A DNA stretch of 64,000 nt from NCBI GenBank assembly GCA_964579135.1, contig CAZOFD010000001.1:1-64000 (forward strand), in the 5' to 3' direction. The stretch comes from CAG-390 sp964579135. GTDB taxonomy: Bacteria; Bacillota; Clostridia; Oscillospirales; CAG-272. The notes beneath the pieces are model-generated. The model was not told the origin of the DNA. It did not search any database and saw only the letters and a list, made by a program, of their open reading frames with translations. Positions 51,446 to 59,451 of this stretch are shown piece by piece. Position 1 is the first letter of the stretch. The number at the start of each line of letters is the position of its first letter. The translations under genes were made by a program, and so were the position numbers.

Positions 51446-53189
51446 ACCTTTACGCGCGACGGCTCTTATTGCCGTCGCGCTGCTTTTACTTTGCCTTTTT
51501 CCCGTAACGGGGGCAGCGACGCAAAACGGACAAGCCGAAGCCGAGGCGATATATTCCTCGGTGCTCGCCTCGCTCGGAGCGGACACAAACAACGTGCAAA
51601 CGTTTATCGACGAAAAACTTGCCGCCGCGCCGGCAAACGGCTCGGAATGGTACGTTATCGCACTTTCGCAAAGCGGAACGTACGACTTTTCGCGCTACGA
51701 ATCGGCGCTTGTCGCTTACCTTAACTCGGCGACGATATCCTCCGCCTCCTCAAGGCTGAAATTCGCGCTTTGCCTTGTCGCCGTCGGCTCCGAAAACGAA
51801 TATATCCGAAATGCGATAGATTCCTCCGTCGGAAAGCAAGGGATTATGAGTTTGATATTCGGGCTGCACCTTATAAACAACGGCTATACAGCGGCAGACT
51901 ATACCGCGCAAGACCTTGCCTTAGAGATCGTCGGCGCGCAACTTGCGGACGGCGGGTGGAGCGTCGTCGGTCAAGCCGGCGACCCCGACGTCACGGCAAT
52001 GGCTTTACAAGCCGTCGCCCCGTATTGCGAAAGCAACGCAAGCGTTAAAAGCGCCTCCGAGCGCGCTGTCGATTTTCTCTCGTCAAAGCAGTTGCCAAGC
52101 GGCGATTTTGCCTCTTTCGGCACGCCGAATCCCGAGAGCACCGCGCAAGTTATCATCGCCCTTGCCTCGCTCGGCATCGACGCGGAAAACGACGCGCGAT
52201 TTAAAAAGAACGGTACCCCTTTCGACGGGATAAACAAATATCGCCTGCCGAGCGGTGACTTCGCGCACACCGAGGGCGGCGCGTCCAACGCCAATGCCAC
52301 TATGCAGGTCTTTTGCGCCTCGGCGGCGTATATACGTTTTTGCCGCGGCTTGTCGCCGTTTTATTCGAATCTCGGCAGCAATAATACGAACGGCAACGAG
52401 GCGACCGGCGAGCAAACGACCGGCGAGCAAACGACCGCCGACAAAACCGGCGACAACGGCTCTGCCGCGCTTACCGACGGTGCGGGCGACGACCGCGAGC
52501 AAACCGCGCAGCGTGACGGCAACGGCAACGCCTCTTACAAGCCTTATGCCGTATCCGCGATCGTTTTGGTCGCGTGCGGCGTAGCACTCGGGCTTTTTGT
52601 CGCCAAAAAGCGCAAGATCTCGAATTTTGTCGCCGTTATCCTCGTTGCCGCCGCCGCAAGTGCCGCCGTGCTGCTTACAGACGTACGCACGCCTGAAGAT
52701 TACTACGGCTCCACCGAGCAAAAAACGGACGTTATCGGCACGGTATCGCTGAGCATAAGGTGCGACACCGTCGTAGGGCTCGGCGACGCCGTACCGCAAA
52801 ACGGCATTATTCTCGACACCGTTTACGTGGATATCTCCGAGGGAGACACCGTATTGTCCGTTTTGACCGAGGCGGCGCGGCGCTGTTCCGTAAGGCTCGA
52901 CGTCTCGGGCGACGGTGCGCTTGCCTACGTCAACGGCATAGCGTTTCTATACGAATTCGACTTCGGTCCCCTCTCGGGCTGGACTTACCGAGTGAACGGC
53001 GAGATGCCGTCCGTCGGCGCGGGGGCGTACACGCTCGCCGACGGCGACGTGATCGAATGGCTGTACACAAAGGAACTCGGCTCGGATATTTCACGTTGCC
53101 GCGCTGAGCGGGTGCGCTCGCCGTACCGCTTATGTGTTTCGTTAAAAGCGGGAAAATCAGCGGAGCTTTTCCTATCGGAGCGTGCTTAA
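51435..53189 (+). CDS. Membrane-anchored alpha/alpha-toroid plus DUF4430 protein (intrinsic-factor-like plan)
   Basis: 584 residues. Signal peptide (~1-28), then an alpha/alpha toroid of prenyltransferase/squalene-oxidase type (~35-310) with repeated QLADGGWSVVG, QLPSGDFASFG and RLPSGDFAHT motifs. A Thr/Glu linker (EQTTGEQTT) follows. Two membrane helices (~370-390 and 396-415) flank a KKRK turn, placing both ends outside. The C-terminal domain (~435-550) is DUF4430-like (ISEGDTVLSVL; LSGWTYRVNGEMPSVGAGAY; DGDVIEWLYT). An alpha toroid followed by this beta domain is the plan of intrinsic factor and transcobalamin, so corrinoid binding is the best guess. The last ~30 residues are unlike the rest. 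It overlaps the previous gene by 11 bases. Confidence 0.82.
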   Translation: MRSKPLRATALIAVALLLLCLFPVTGAATQNGQAEAEAIYSSVLASLGADTNNVQTFIDEKLAAAPANGSEWYVIALSQSGTYDFSRYESALVAYLNSATISSASSRLKFALCLVAVGSENEYIRNAIDSSVGKQGIMSLIFGLHLINNGYTAADYTAQDLALEIVGAQLADGGWSVVGQAGDPDVTAMALQAVAPYCESNASVKSASERAVDFLSSKQLPSGDFASFGTPNPESTAQVIIALASLGIDAENDARFKKNGTPFDGINKYRLPSGDFAHTEGGASNANATMQVFCASAAYIRFCRGLSPFYSNLGSNNTNGNEATGEQTTGEQTTADKTGDNGSAALTDGAGDDREQTAQRDGNGNASYKPYAVSAIVLVACGVALGLFVAKKRKISNFVAVILVAAAASAAVLLTDVRTPEDYYGSTEQKTDVIGTVSLSIRCDTVVGLGDAVPQNGIILDTVYVDISEGDTVLSVLTEAARRCSVRLDVSGDGALAYVNGIAFLYEFDFGPLSGWTYRVNGEMPSVGAGAYTLADGDVIEWLYTKELGSDISRCRAERVRSPYRLCVSLKAGKSAELFLSERA

Positions 53190-53190
53190 A

Positions 53191-54069
53191 ATGAGATCTC
53201 TCGACAACCTCAACCCCATAACGGCAGCCGTATACTTTACATGTGCAATATGCATACCGACCTTTTCGCAGAACCCCGTAACGACGCTGACCGCCGTTGC
53301 GGCGTCCGCGCTGTACTGCATTATGCGCAAATGCCGCGCACTTCGCTCGACTATGCGTTTTTGCTTGCTTTTCGTTGTCGTTATGACCGTGCTGAATCCT
53401 CTTATTTCGCACAACGGCAAGACCGTGCTCTTCTTTATAAACGATTCGCCCGTTACCGCCGAAGCGGCGATATACGGTGCGCTGTCGTCACTCGCAGTAT
53501 CTGCCGTTATCCTCTTTTTCAGAGCACTGTCCGATATCCTTACGCAGGACAAATTGCTCTACGTTTTCGGCAAAACCTCGCCGAAGACCGCGCTCGTTTT
53601 ATCTATGGCTCTGCGCTACTCCTCGCTTTTGCGCGAAAAGGCGCGACAAATCGAGGATAGCCAGACCGCGCTCGGGCTTTACGAGGACGGTAACGTGGCG
53701 GCAACGATCAAAGGTAAAGCGCGTATTTTTTCCGTACTTGTCACGTGGTCGCTCGAAAACGGGATAACGACCGCCGACTCTATGGCGTCTCGCGGATACG
53801 GCAAGCACCGCCGCACGTATTTTTCTTTGTTCGGTTTTTCCGCAAGTGACGCGGCAACACTTGCTTTTACCGCTGCGTGCACGTCACTTTACGTAGCGGC
53901 GGCACTTCGCGGCGACTTGGCTTTCGCTTGTTATCCGAGCATCGCAATATCGCCGCTCACCCCGCTCGGCGCCGTCGCGTATACGGCATACGCGCTGCTT
54001 GCACTGTTTCCCGTGATATCGGAATCCGGAGAAAGGCTCAAATGGAAATACTTAAGGTCGAAGATCTGA
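53191..54069 (+). CDS. ECF transporter T component (CbiQ family)
   Basis: 292 residues from ATG 53191 (CGGAG site; one base after the previous stop). Several membrane segments, and the conserved cytoplasmic coupling region MALRYSSLLREKARQIEDSQTALG and DSMASRGYGKHRRTYF, which contacts the ATPases. It is the transmembrane coupling subunit for the operon's ATPase and S component. Confidence 0.93.
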   Translation: MRSLDNLNPITAAVYFTCAICIPTFSQNPVTTLTAVAASALYCIMRKCRALRSTMRFCLLFVVVMTVLNPLISHNGKTVLFFINDSPVTAEAAIYGALSSLAVSAVILFFRALSDILTQDKLLYVFGKTSPKTALVLSMALRYSSLLREKARQIEDSQTALGLYEDGNVAATIKGKARIFSVLVTWSLENGITTADSMASRGYGKHRRTYFSLFGFSASDAATLAFTAACTSLYVAAALRGDLAFACYPSIAISPLTPLGAVAYTAYALLALFPVISESGERLKWKYLRSKI

Positions 54070-55700
54070 CTTTTCAATATCCCTTATCAGAGCGTACCGC
54101 CGTTCGCTCCGCGTCGTTTGCCGTAAACTCGGGCGAATTCGTAGTCCTTTGCGGAGCAACTGGAAGCGGCAAATCGACTTTGCTTCGTTGCTTGAAACCC
54201 GAGATCGCGCCGACGGGCACAAAAAGCGGAAATATCGTTTTTCAAAACGCGCCGCTCGACGTCGGATCCGAACGCATAGGCTTCGTCGCGCAGCGCCCCG
54301 ATGAGCAAATAGTTACCGACAGAGTGTATTCGGAGCTTGCTTTCGGGCTTGAAAATCTCGGCACCCCGAGCGACGTCATCGCTCGCAAGATCGCGGAGAT
54401 ATCCGCGTTTTTCGGCATAGAAGATTGGTTTGAGCGCGACGTCGCAACACTCTCGGGCGGGCAAAAGCAACTTTTGAATCTCGCCGCGGTAACGGTCACG
54501 GAGCCCGATCTCATACTCCTCGACGAGCCGACCTCGATGCTCGACCCCATCGCGGCAAGCGACTTTATATCGATGCTGAAAAAGCTGAATCGCGAACTTT
54601 CCCTGACCGTCGTTATCGCGGAGCACAGAACGGAAGACGCCGTCGCCGCTTGCGACAGAATAATCTTTATGGCAAACGGCGCCATCGTCGCCGACGGCGA
54701 TCCGCAAACGATTGCCGCGGTGGGCGGCGATATATTGCCGTTTATGCCGGCGGCAACGCGGCTCTATCATATGGTCGGCGGCACGGGCGCGTGCCCCGTA
54801 GATGTGCGCGACGGCAAACGATTCGCGGCACGCTTCGCCCCGCAGACCGAATACGAAACGAAAAAAAACAAAGGCGCGAGCACAAACGATACGGTCGCGC
54901 CAAAAAAGAGAAAGCGCGATATCGCCGAAGCCGCGCTCGAATTTAACGACGTATACTTTAAATACGACAGAAAATCCGACGACGTACTCTCCGCGCTCGA
55001 GCTTTCGATATACGAAAACGAGATATTTTGCCTGCTCGGAGGCAACGGCTCGGGCAAATCCACACTGCTCTCCTGCGCGTGCGGATTGCGCAAGCCGTAC
55101 GGCGGCAACGTTCGCGTTTTCGGCAAAAAGATATCCGACTACCGCGGCGGAGAACTGTATTCGGGGTGTGTATCGCTTCTTCCGCAAGACGTTCAAACGC
55201 TTTTTTTGCGTGCAAGTGTGCGCGAGGAGCTCGAAGACGCGTACGAAAGCGCCGCCGATTCTCCGATCGATCTCTCGCCCCTCTTCGAAAAGCACCCGTA
55301 CGATCTGTCGGGCGGCGAGCAACAACTCCTCGCATTGGCAAAGGTGCTGTCGCGCAAACCGCGCCTGCTCCTTATGGACGAGCCGACGAAAGGGCTCGAT
55401 CCACGCAGAAAGGACGAACTGAGGCAGATAATAAAAGATCTCAGAGCACACGGAACAACGATCTTGGCAGTCACTCACGACGTCGAGTTCGCCGCGAGCA
55501 CGGCTGACCGTTGCGCCATACTTTTCCGCGGCAAGGCGCTCGGCACGGCAACGCCACGCGATTTCTTCTCTTACGGCAGTTTTTATACCACTGCGGCTGC
55601 CCGTATGGCGCGCGGATATTTCGAGGGGGTGGCGACCACCGAAGACCTTGCCGCCGCGTGCCTAAAAAGCCTTGAGATAGCGGAGGCGGCAACAAAATGA
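54042..55700 (+). CDS. ECF transporter ATPase, two domains fused
   Basis: 552 residues from ATG 54042 (GAGAAAGG site), overlapping the T gene by 28 bases. Two ABC domains in one chain: the first with GATGSGKST, SGGQKQ and LILLDEPTSMLD, the second with GGNGSGKST, SGGEQQ and LLLMDEPTKGLD. The linker (~260-305) is charged and poor in conserved motifs. The fused form replaces the usual EcfA1-EcfA2 pair. The stop overlaps the S gene by ATGA. Confidence 0.95.
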   Translation: MEILKVEDLTFQYPLSERTAVRSASFAVNSGEFVVLCGATGSGKSTLLRCLKPEIAPTGTKSGNIVFQNAPLDVGSERIGFVAQRPDEQIVTDRVYSELAFGLENLGTPSDVIARKIAEISAFFGIEDWFERDVATLSGGQKQLLNLAAVTVTEPDLILLDEPTSMLDPIAASDFISMLKKLNRELSLTVVIAEHRTEDAVAACDRIIFMANGAIVADGDPQTIAAVGGDILPFMPAATRLYHMVGGTGACPVDVRDGKRFAARFAPQTEYETKKNKGASTNDTVAPKKRKRDIAEAALEFNDVYFKYDRKSDDVLSALELSIYENEIFCLLGGNGSGKSTLLSCACGLRKPYGGNVRVFGKKISDYRGGELYSGCVSLLPQDVQTLFLRASVREELEDAYESAADSPIDLSPLFEKHPYDLSGGEQQLLALAKVLSRKPRLLLMDEPTKGLDPRRKDELRQIIKDLRAHGTTILAVTHDVEFAASTADRCAILFRGKALGTATPRDFFSYGSFYTTAAARMARGYFEGVATTEDLAAACLKSLEIAEAATK

Positions 55701-56383
55701 AAACGATAAAAAACGCCAAAATTCGCCGCGCGATAAAAATAATCGTACCGTTATTCGCCATCCCCACGCTCGTTCTGGCAAGCGCAAAGGCGACGGGCGA
55801 AAGGGTAGCGCTTTTCACCTCGTGCGCAGTAGCCGCGCTTACCGTTCCTCTTTTCGTCGCCGGCGTCGAAAAGGCGGAATTCGGCACACGGCGCACCGTT
55901 ATCGTGGCGATATTGACAGCTCTCGCCTCGTTCGGCAGGCTGATACCGTTCTTTAAGCCGGTAACGGCTATCGCCACCATCGCGGGGATACATTTGGGGG
56001 CGGAATCCGGATTTGCGGTAGGAGCTTTTTCGGCGCTGATATCGGATTTTTATTTCGGTTTGGGTCCTTGGACGCCGTTCCAAATGCTTGCTTGGGGCGT
56101 AATAGGCTTTTTTGCCGGGGTATTGTCCTCGCCGCTCGGGCGCAGCCGCGTTATGCGTACGTTTTACGGAGTCGTCTCGGGGGTAGCCTTTTCGCTGATA
56201 ACGGACGTATGGACCGTAACTTGGTACAACGGCACGTTCAGCGCGTCGCTGTACCTTGCCGCAACGATAACCGCGCTACCTCACACGATTTTGTACGCGG
56301 TGTCGAATCTTTTGTTTCTCGCGCTGCTGTCAAAACCGTTCGGCGAAAAGCTCGAGCGCGTCAAGATCAAATACGGCGTTTAA
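55697..56383 (+). CDS. ECF transporter S component, candidate corrinoid-specific
   Basis: 228 residues with about six membrane segments. Landmarks are ALASFGRLIPFFKPVTAIATIAG, GAESGFAVGAFSALISDFYFGLGPWTPFQM and LAWGVIGFFAGVL, a pattern I associate with the CbrT-like branch of S components that import vitamin B12. The substrate call rests on the riboswitch and on the intrinsic-factor-like partner. Other substrates cannot be excluded. Confidence 0.8.
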   Translation: MKTIKNAKIRRAIKIIVPLFAIPTLVLASAKATGERVALFTSCAVAALTVPLFVAGVEKAEFGTRRTVIVAILTALASFGRLIPFFKPVTAIATIAGIHLGAESGFAVGAFSALISDFYFGLGPWTPFQMLAWGVIGFFAGVLSSPLGRSRVMRTFYGVVSGVAFSLITDVWTVTWYNGTFSASLYLAATITALPHTILYAVSNLLFLALLSKPFGEKLERVKIKYGV

Positions 56384-56433
56384 CGCCGCGCTTTACCTCC
56401 TCGGCAAGTATGCGAAGGCAAGCTTTAAAACAA

Positions 56434-56463
56434 AAATCGGGGGGCAGACCTTGTCTGCCCCCC
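56434..56463. terminator. Terminator shared by the uptake operon and rubrerythrin
   Basis: GGGGGGCAGAC (56439-56449), loop CTT, complement to 56463. The T-run is on the minus side (GATTTTTG), so it mainly serves the rubrerythrin gene. Confidence 0.82.
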
Positions 56464-56475
56464 TAAATTACGGCA

Positions 56476-57030
56476 TTATTTGCCGAAATATCTGTTAAGA
56501 AGCCCCTCGAACGCTTTGCCGTGGCGTGCTTCGTCCCTTGCCATTTCGTGTACGGTATCGTGGATCGCGTCAAGCGAGTGCTCTTTCGCGAGTTTTGCAA
56601 GCTCGAACTTGCCTGCGGTAGCACCGTTTTCGGCTGCGACGCGCGCCTTAAGGTTCGCCTCGGTGGAAGCGGAAACGCACTCGCCGAGAAGTTCGGCGAA
56701 TTTTGCCGCGTGCTCTGCTTCCTCAAGAGCAGCCTCTTTCCAATAAAGTGCGATCTCGGGATATCCCTCTCTTGCCGCAGCGCGCGACATAGCAAGGTAC
56801 ATTCCGACCTCGGAGCACTCACCCTCGAAGTTAGCGCGAAGTCCCTCGATAATCTCCGCGGGCGCTCCCTTTGCAACGCCGATAACGTGCTCGGCAGCCC
56901 AATCGAGAGCCGCGCCGTCATCGACGACCTCAACGAACTTTTCTCCGGGTTGCTTGCAACGCGGGCAAATATCGGGGCGAACGTCGGACTCGACTATTTC
57001 TCCGCAAACGGTGCATCTCCATTTTTTCAT
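56476..57030 (-). CDS. Reverse rubrerythrin
   Basis: 184 residues. The rubredoxin domain is N-terminal (CTVCGEIV and CPRCKQPGEKF) and the ferritin-like diiron domain follows (EGECSEVGMYLAM; ALEEAEHAAKFAE; ARDEARHGKAFEGL), the reverse of classical rubrerythrin. It reduces peroxide and oxygen in anaerobes. AAGGAG precedes the ATG. It lies 27 bases after an Rrf2 regulator, so they form an operon. Confidence 0.94.
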   Translation of the reverse strand: MKKWRCTVCGEIVESDVRPDICPRCKQPGEKFVEVVDDGAALDWAAEHVIGVAKGAPAEIIEGLRANFEGECSEVGMYLAMSRAAAREGYPEIALYWKEAALEEAEHAAKFAELLGECVSASTEANLKARVAAENGATAGKFELAKLAKEHSLDAIHDTVHEMARDEARHGKAFEGLLNRYFGK

Positions 57031-57057
57031 AACAAAATTCTCCTTTATTTTTAAATT

Positions 57058-57504
57058 TTAATTTTTACGAATTTTTTCCGCAACGTCGGATACGGTAAAC
57101 GCGGGATCCGACAGCATTGCGACCGTAACGACGGAAAGGTCTCGGCGTATCTTTTGATTTATCACGCAAAAAGCGGCGTGCATCTTGCACTCGGATTTTT
57201 GCGGATTTCGCGTGCAATCGCAATTCGGATCCAAACATCTCGTTATAAGCGTCTTTCCGTCGATAGCCTCGATAACGTCGAGCGCGGTAATACTCGAAGC
57301 GTCGCGTGCAAGCACGTAGCCGCCGTCCGCCCCCTTATAAGACCGCAATATCCCCGCCTTAGTAAGTTTGCGCAGTATCTTTACGGTAAATTTTTGCGGG
57401 ACCGACGCGATCTCCGCAAGGCGCGGCCCACCGGTCTTCTTACCCGCCGCGTCAAGCGATATGCATATTCTGACGGCGTAATCCGCCTCTTGAGTTATCC
57501 GCAT
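57058..57504 (-). CDS. Rrf2-family transcriptional regulator
   Basis: 148 residues from ATG 57504 (GGAGGT site). Winged helix (ITQEADYAVRICISL; LAEIASVPQKFTVKILRKLTKAGIL; GADGGYVLAR) plus a cysteine group (CLDPNCDC, then CKMH) that could hold an Fe-S cluster, as in NsrR or IscR. It probably senses redox or nitrosative stress and controls the downstream rubrerythrin. A short inverted repeat ACCA-N8-TGGT (57524-57539) just after its promoter may be an operator. Confidence 0.93.
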   Translation of the reverse strand: MRITQEADYAVRICISLDAAGKKTGGPRLAEIASVPQKFTVKILRKLTKAGILRSYKGADGGYVLARDASSITALDVIEAIDGKTLITRCLDPNCDCTRNPQKSECKMHAAFCVINQKIRRDLSVVTVAMLSDPAFTVSDVAEKIRKN

Positions 57505-57547
57505 CGTACCTCCGCTTCGGTAAACCATACCTTTTTGGTCTGCATTG

Positions 57548-57576
57548 ATTATATCACGGGATAAACGATTTGTCAA
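57548..57576 (-). promoter_or_regulatory. Promoter of rrf2-rubrerythrin
   Basis: TTGACA (57576-57571), 17 bases, TATAAT (57553-57548) on the minus strand. Confidence 0.92.
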
Positions 57577-57585
57577 CACCTTTTT

Positions 57586-58749
57586 TTAAAATTTTAAATA
57601 TTTGATAAAATCGGTTTCGAATCCGCAGCTTTCCGTTAAAAGTACCGTGTGCACGTCCCTTATAAAACCGAAAAGATCTCCTCTCCGCTCTTCCCCCGCA
57701 CACAGCACGTCGCGCGCACCGGCAAGCGACGTATTGCCGCAAACAACTACGTTTTTATCCGCAAGGCTCGGTAATACTCCGAGATATTCGAGATCTGCGG
57801 CATCGATACCGTCGCCGAAACTTCCGCAAATATATACGTCTCGCACGTCATCCCCGACGGCTTCCAATGCGCAACGCACCGCGGATTTCGCAAGCTGAAA
57901 CGCCCGAACGTCCGCCTGCGAAACGTACACGTTCTCCGTCAGATAAAATCTTCCGTCGCGCAAGCGTACCTGTGCCGCCTCGCCGACAAAAGCGCCGTTA
58001 TCGTCAAGTGCCCCGATGCGCCGCAATGCGGCAAAGGCACCGACAAGTCCGCTGCCGCATATCCCGCGCGGTCTTTCGCCGCCGACGACGCGAGGCACAA
58101 GGCGCGCGCCAACCTGCTCGACGCGATATATCGCGCCCGGGGCATATCGCATACCGCATTCCACCCCACCGCCCTCAAAGGCGGGACCCGCCGCCGCACT
58201 TGCCGCCGTCATACGCCCACCCGAAACGGAAACCGCCTCGCCGTTCGTTCCGAGATCGAGCATAAGCGCGCTGTCTTTGCGTTGCATACCGAGCGATACC
58301 ACCCCGGCGGTGACGTCCCCGCCGACAAACGAGGATATCGGCGGCAGCAAAAAGACGCTGTTCGCGTTTATACCGATCTCGTCCCCGCCGAACTCCGATT
58401 TATTCGGCAAAACGGACGCATAAGGATACGTGCCGAGGGAAAGCGGAGATACGCCGCACAAAAAATGCAGCATAACCGTATTCGCGGCAATAACGACTCG
58501 TTGCGGAGATACGCCGCAGGTCGTCTCGCAAAGCTCGTTAACGGCGGAACGCAAACACGCCGTCAGCTCCGCAAGATGCTCTTGCGACGCGGCAATACGT
58601 GACATAACGTCCGCTCCGAAACGAGCTTGCGGATTTGCGACAGCCGCCGATGCCACGTTTTCGCCCGTCCCGAGATCCACGCACTCGCACACGATCGTCG
58701 TAGTGCCGACGTCAATCGCCGCGCCGATATTTTCGCGTTTTTCCGCCAT
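57586..58749 (-). CDS. ASKHA ATPase of the RACo type (DUF4445), no ferredoxin domain
   Basis: 387 residues, against ~600 for a full RACo. ASKHA motifs are AIDVGTTTIVCE (phosphate 1), LDLGTNGEAV (phosphate 2 region), ICGSGLVG and YICGSFGDGID. The N-terminal 2Fe-2S domain of RACo/RamA is absent. Full-length relatives use ATP to reactivate corrinoid proteins by reducing the cobalt; this short form needs a partner for electrons or has a different role. GGGGGGAT precedes the ATG. It lies 1.2 kb from the cobalamin-uptake block, which hints at a corrinoid link. Confidence 0.82.
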   Translation of the reverse strand: MAEKRENIGAAIDVGTTTIVCECVDLGTGENVASAAVANPQARFGADVMSRIAASQEHLAELTACLRSAVNELCETTCGVSPQRVVIAANTVMLHFLCGVSPLSLGTYPYASVLPNKSEFGGDEIGINANSVFLLPPISSFVGGDVTAGVVSLGMQRKDSALMLDLGTNGEAVSVSGGRMTAASAAAGPAFEGGGVECGMRYAPGAIYRVEQVGARLVPRVVGGERPRGICGSGLVGAFAALRRIGALDDNGAFVGEAAQVRLRDGRFYLTENVYVSQADVRAFQLAKSAVRCALEAVGDDVRDVYICGSFGDGIDAADLEYLGVLPSLADKNVVVCGNTSLAGARDVLCAGEERRGDLFGFIRDVHTVLLTESCGFETDFIKYLKF

Positions 58750-58873
58750 TCGCTATCCCCCCCTCGCACCGAGCAACGCTTTAAGCTCGTTTTTTATCAT
58801 TATATCACAAAAAAGCCGCCTGTCAATCACAACCGAGCGAGCCGCATCGCACCGTCCCGACAGATCGAGGCGG

Positions 58874-58902
58874 TTGACAATCGCTTATTTATATGATAAT
58901 AT
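58874..58902 (+). promoter_or_regulatory. Promoter of the Lrp-aminotransferase operon
   Basis: TTGACA (58874-58879), 17 bases, TAATAT (58897-58902). Confidence 0.8.
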
Positions 58903-58968
58903 ATATTGAAATATTGTTTGTCGACGCGTGTGCTTTTCGATACCGTCGGCAGGAAAAGGAAATTTGCC

Positions 58969-59451
58969 ATGGATAAAATCTTAAAGCTGCTTGAAGACGA
59001 CGCCGCCCTTACAACGGAACAACTTGCCGCAATGCTCGACAAAGACCCCGCCGAGGTCGGCGAGGCGATCCGCAAATACGAAGCGGACGGCGTAATCCTC
59101 GGATACAAAACGCTTATAGATTGGGAAAAGGTCGGCGGCGAGGACGTTACTGCCATAATAGAGGTCAAAGTTATGCCGCAACGGGATTGCGGATTCGACC
59201 GCATAGCGGAAAAGATCGCAAATTATCCCGAGGTAAAATCGCTCTTTCTTATGTCGTCGGGCGGATTCGATCTTGCCCTGATCATAGAGGGAAAAACGAT
59301 GAAAGAGATAGCACACTTTGTTGCCCGCAAACTTTCGGGCATAGAATCCGTTACCGCGACCGCCACGCATTTCGTCCTGCGCAAATACAAAGACAAAGGC
59401 GTGATATACGGCGCGGAAGAGGTCGACGAAAGAGGAATAATGCCGCTATGA
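58969..59451 (+). CDS. Lrp/AsnC-family transcriptional regulator
   Basis: 160 residues from ATG 58969 (AAAAGGA site). A helix-turn-helix (LTTEQLAAMLDKDPAEVGEAIRKYEADGVI) precedes an effector-binding RAM domain (AIIEVKVMPQRD; VKSLFLMSSGGFDLALIIEG). It is coupled by ATGA to the aminotransferase, so it probably controls that gene in response to an amino acid. Confidence 0.92.
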   Translation: MDKILKLLEDDAALTTEQLAAMLDKDPAEVGEAIRKYEADGVILGYKTLIDWEKVGGEDVTAIIEVKVMPQRDCGFDRIAEKIANYPEVKSLFLMSSGGFDLALIIEGKTMKEIAHFVARKLSGIESVTATATHFVLRKYKDKGVIYGAEEVDERGIMPL

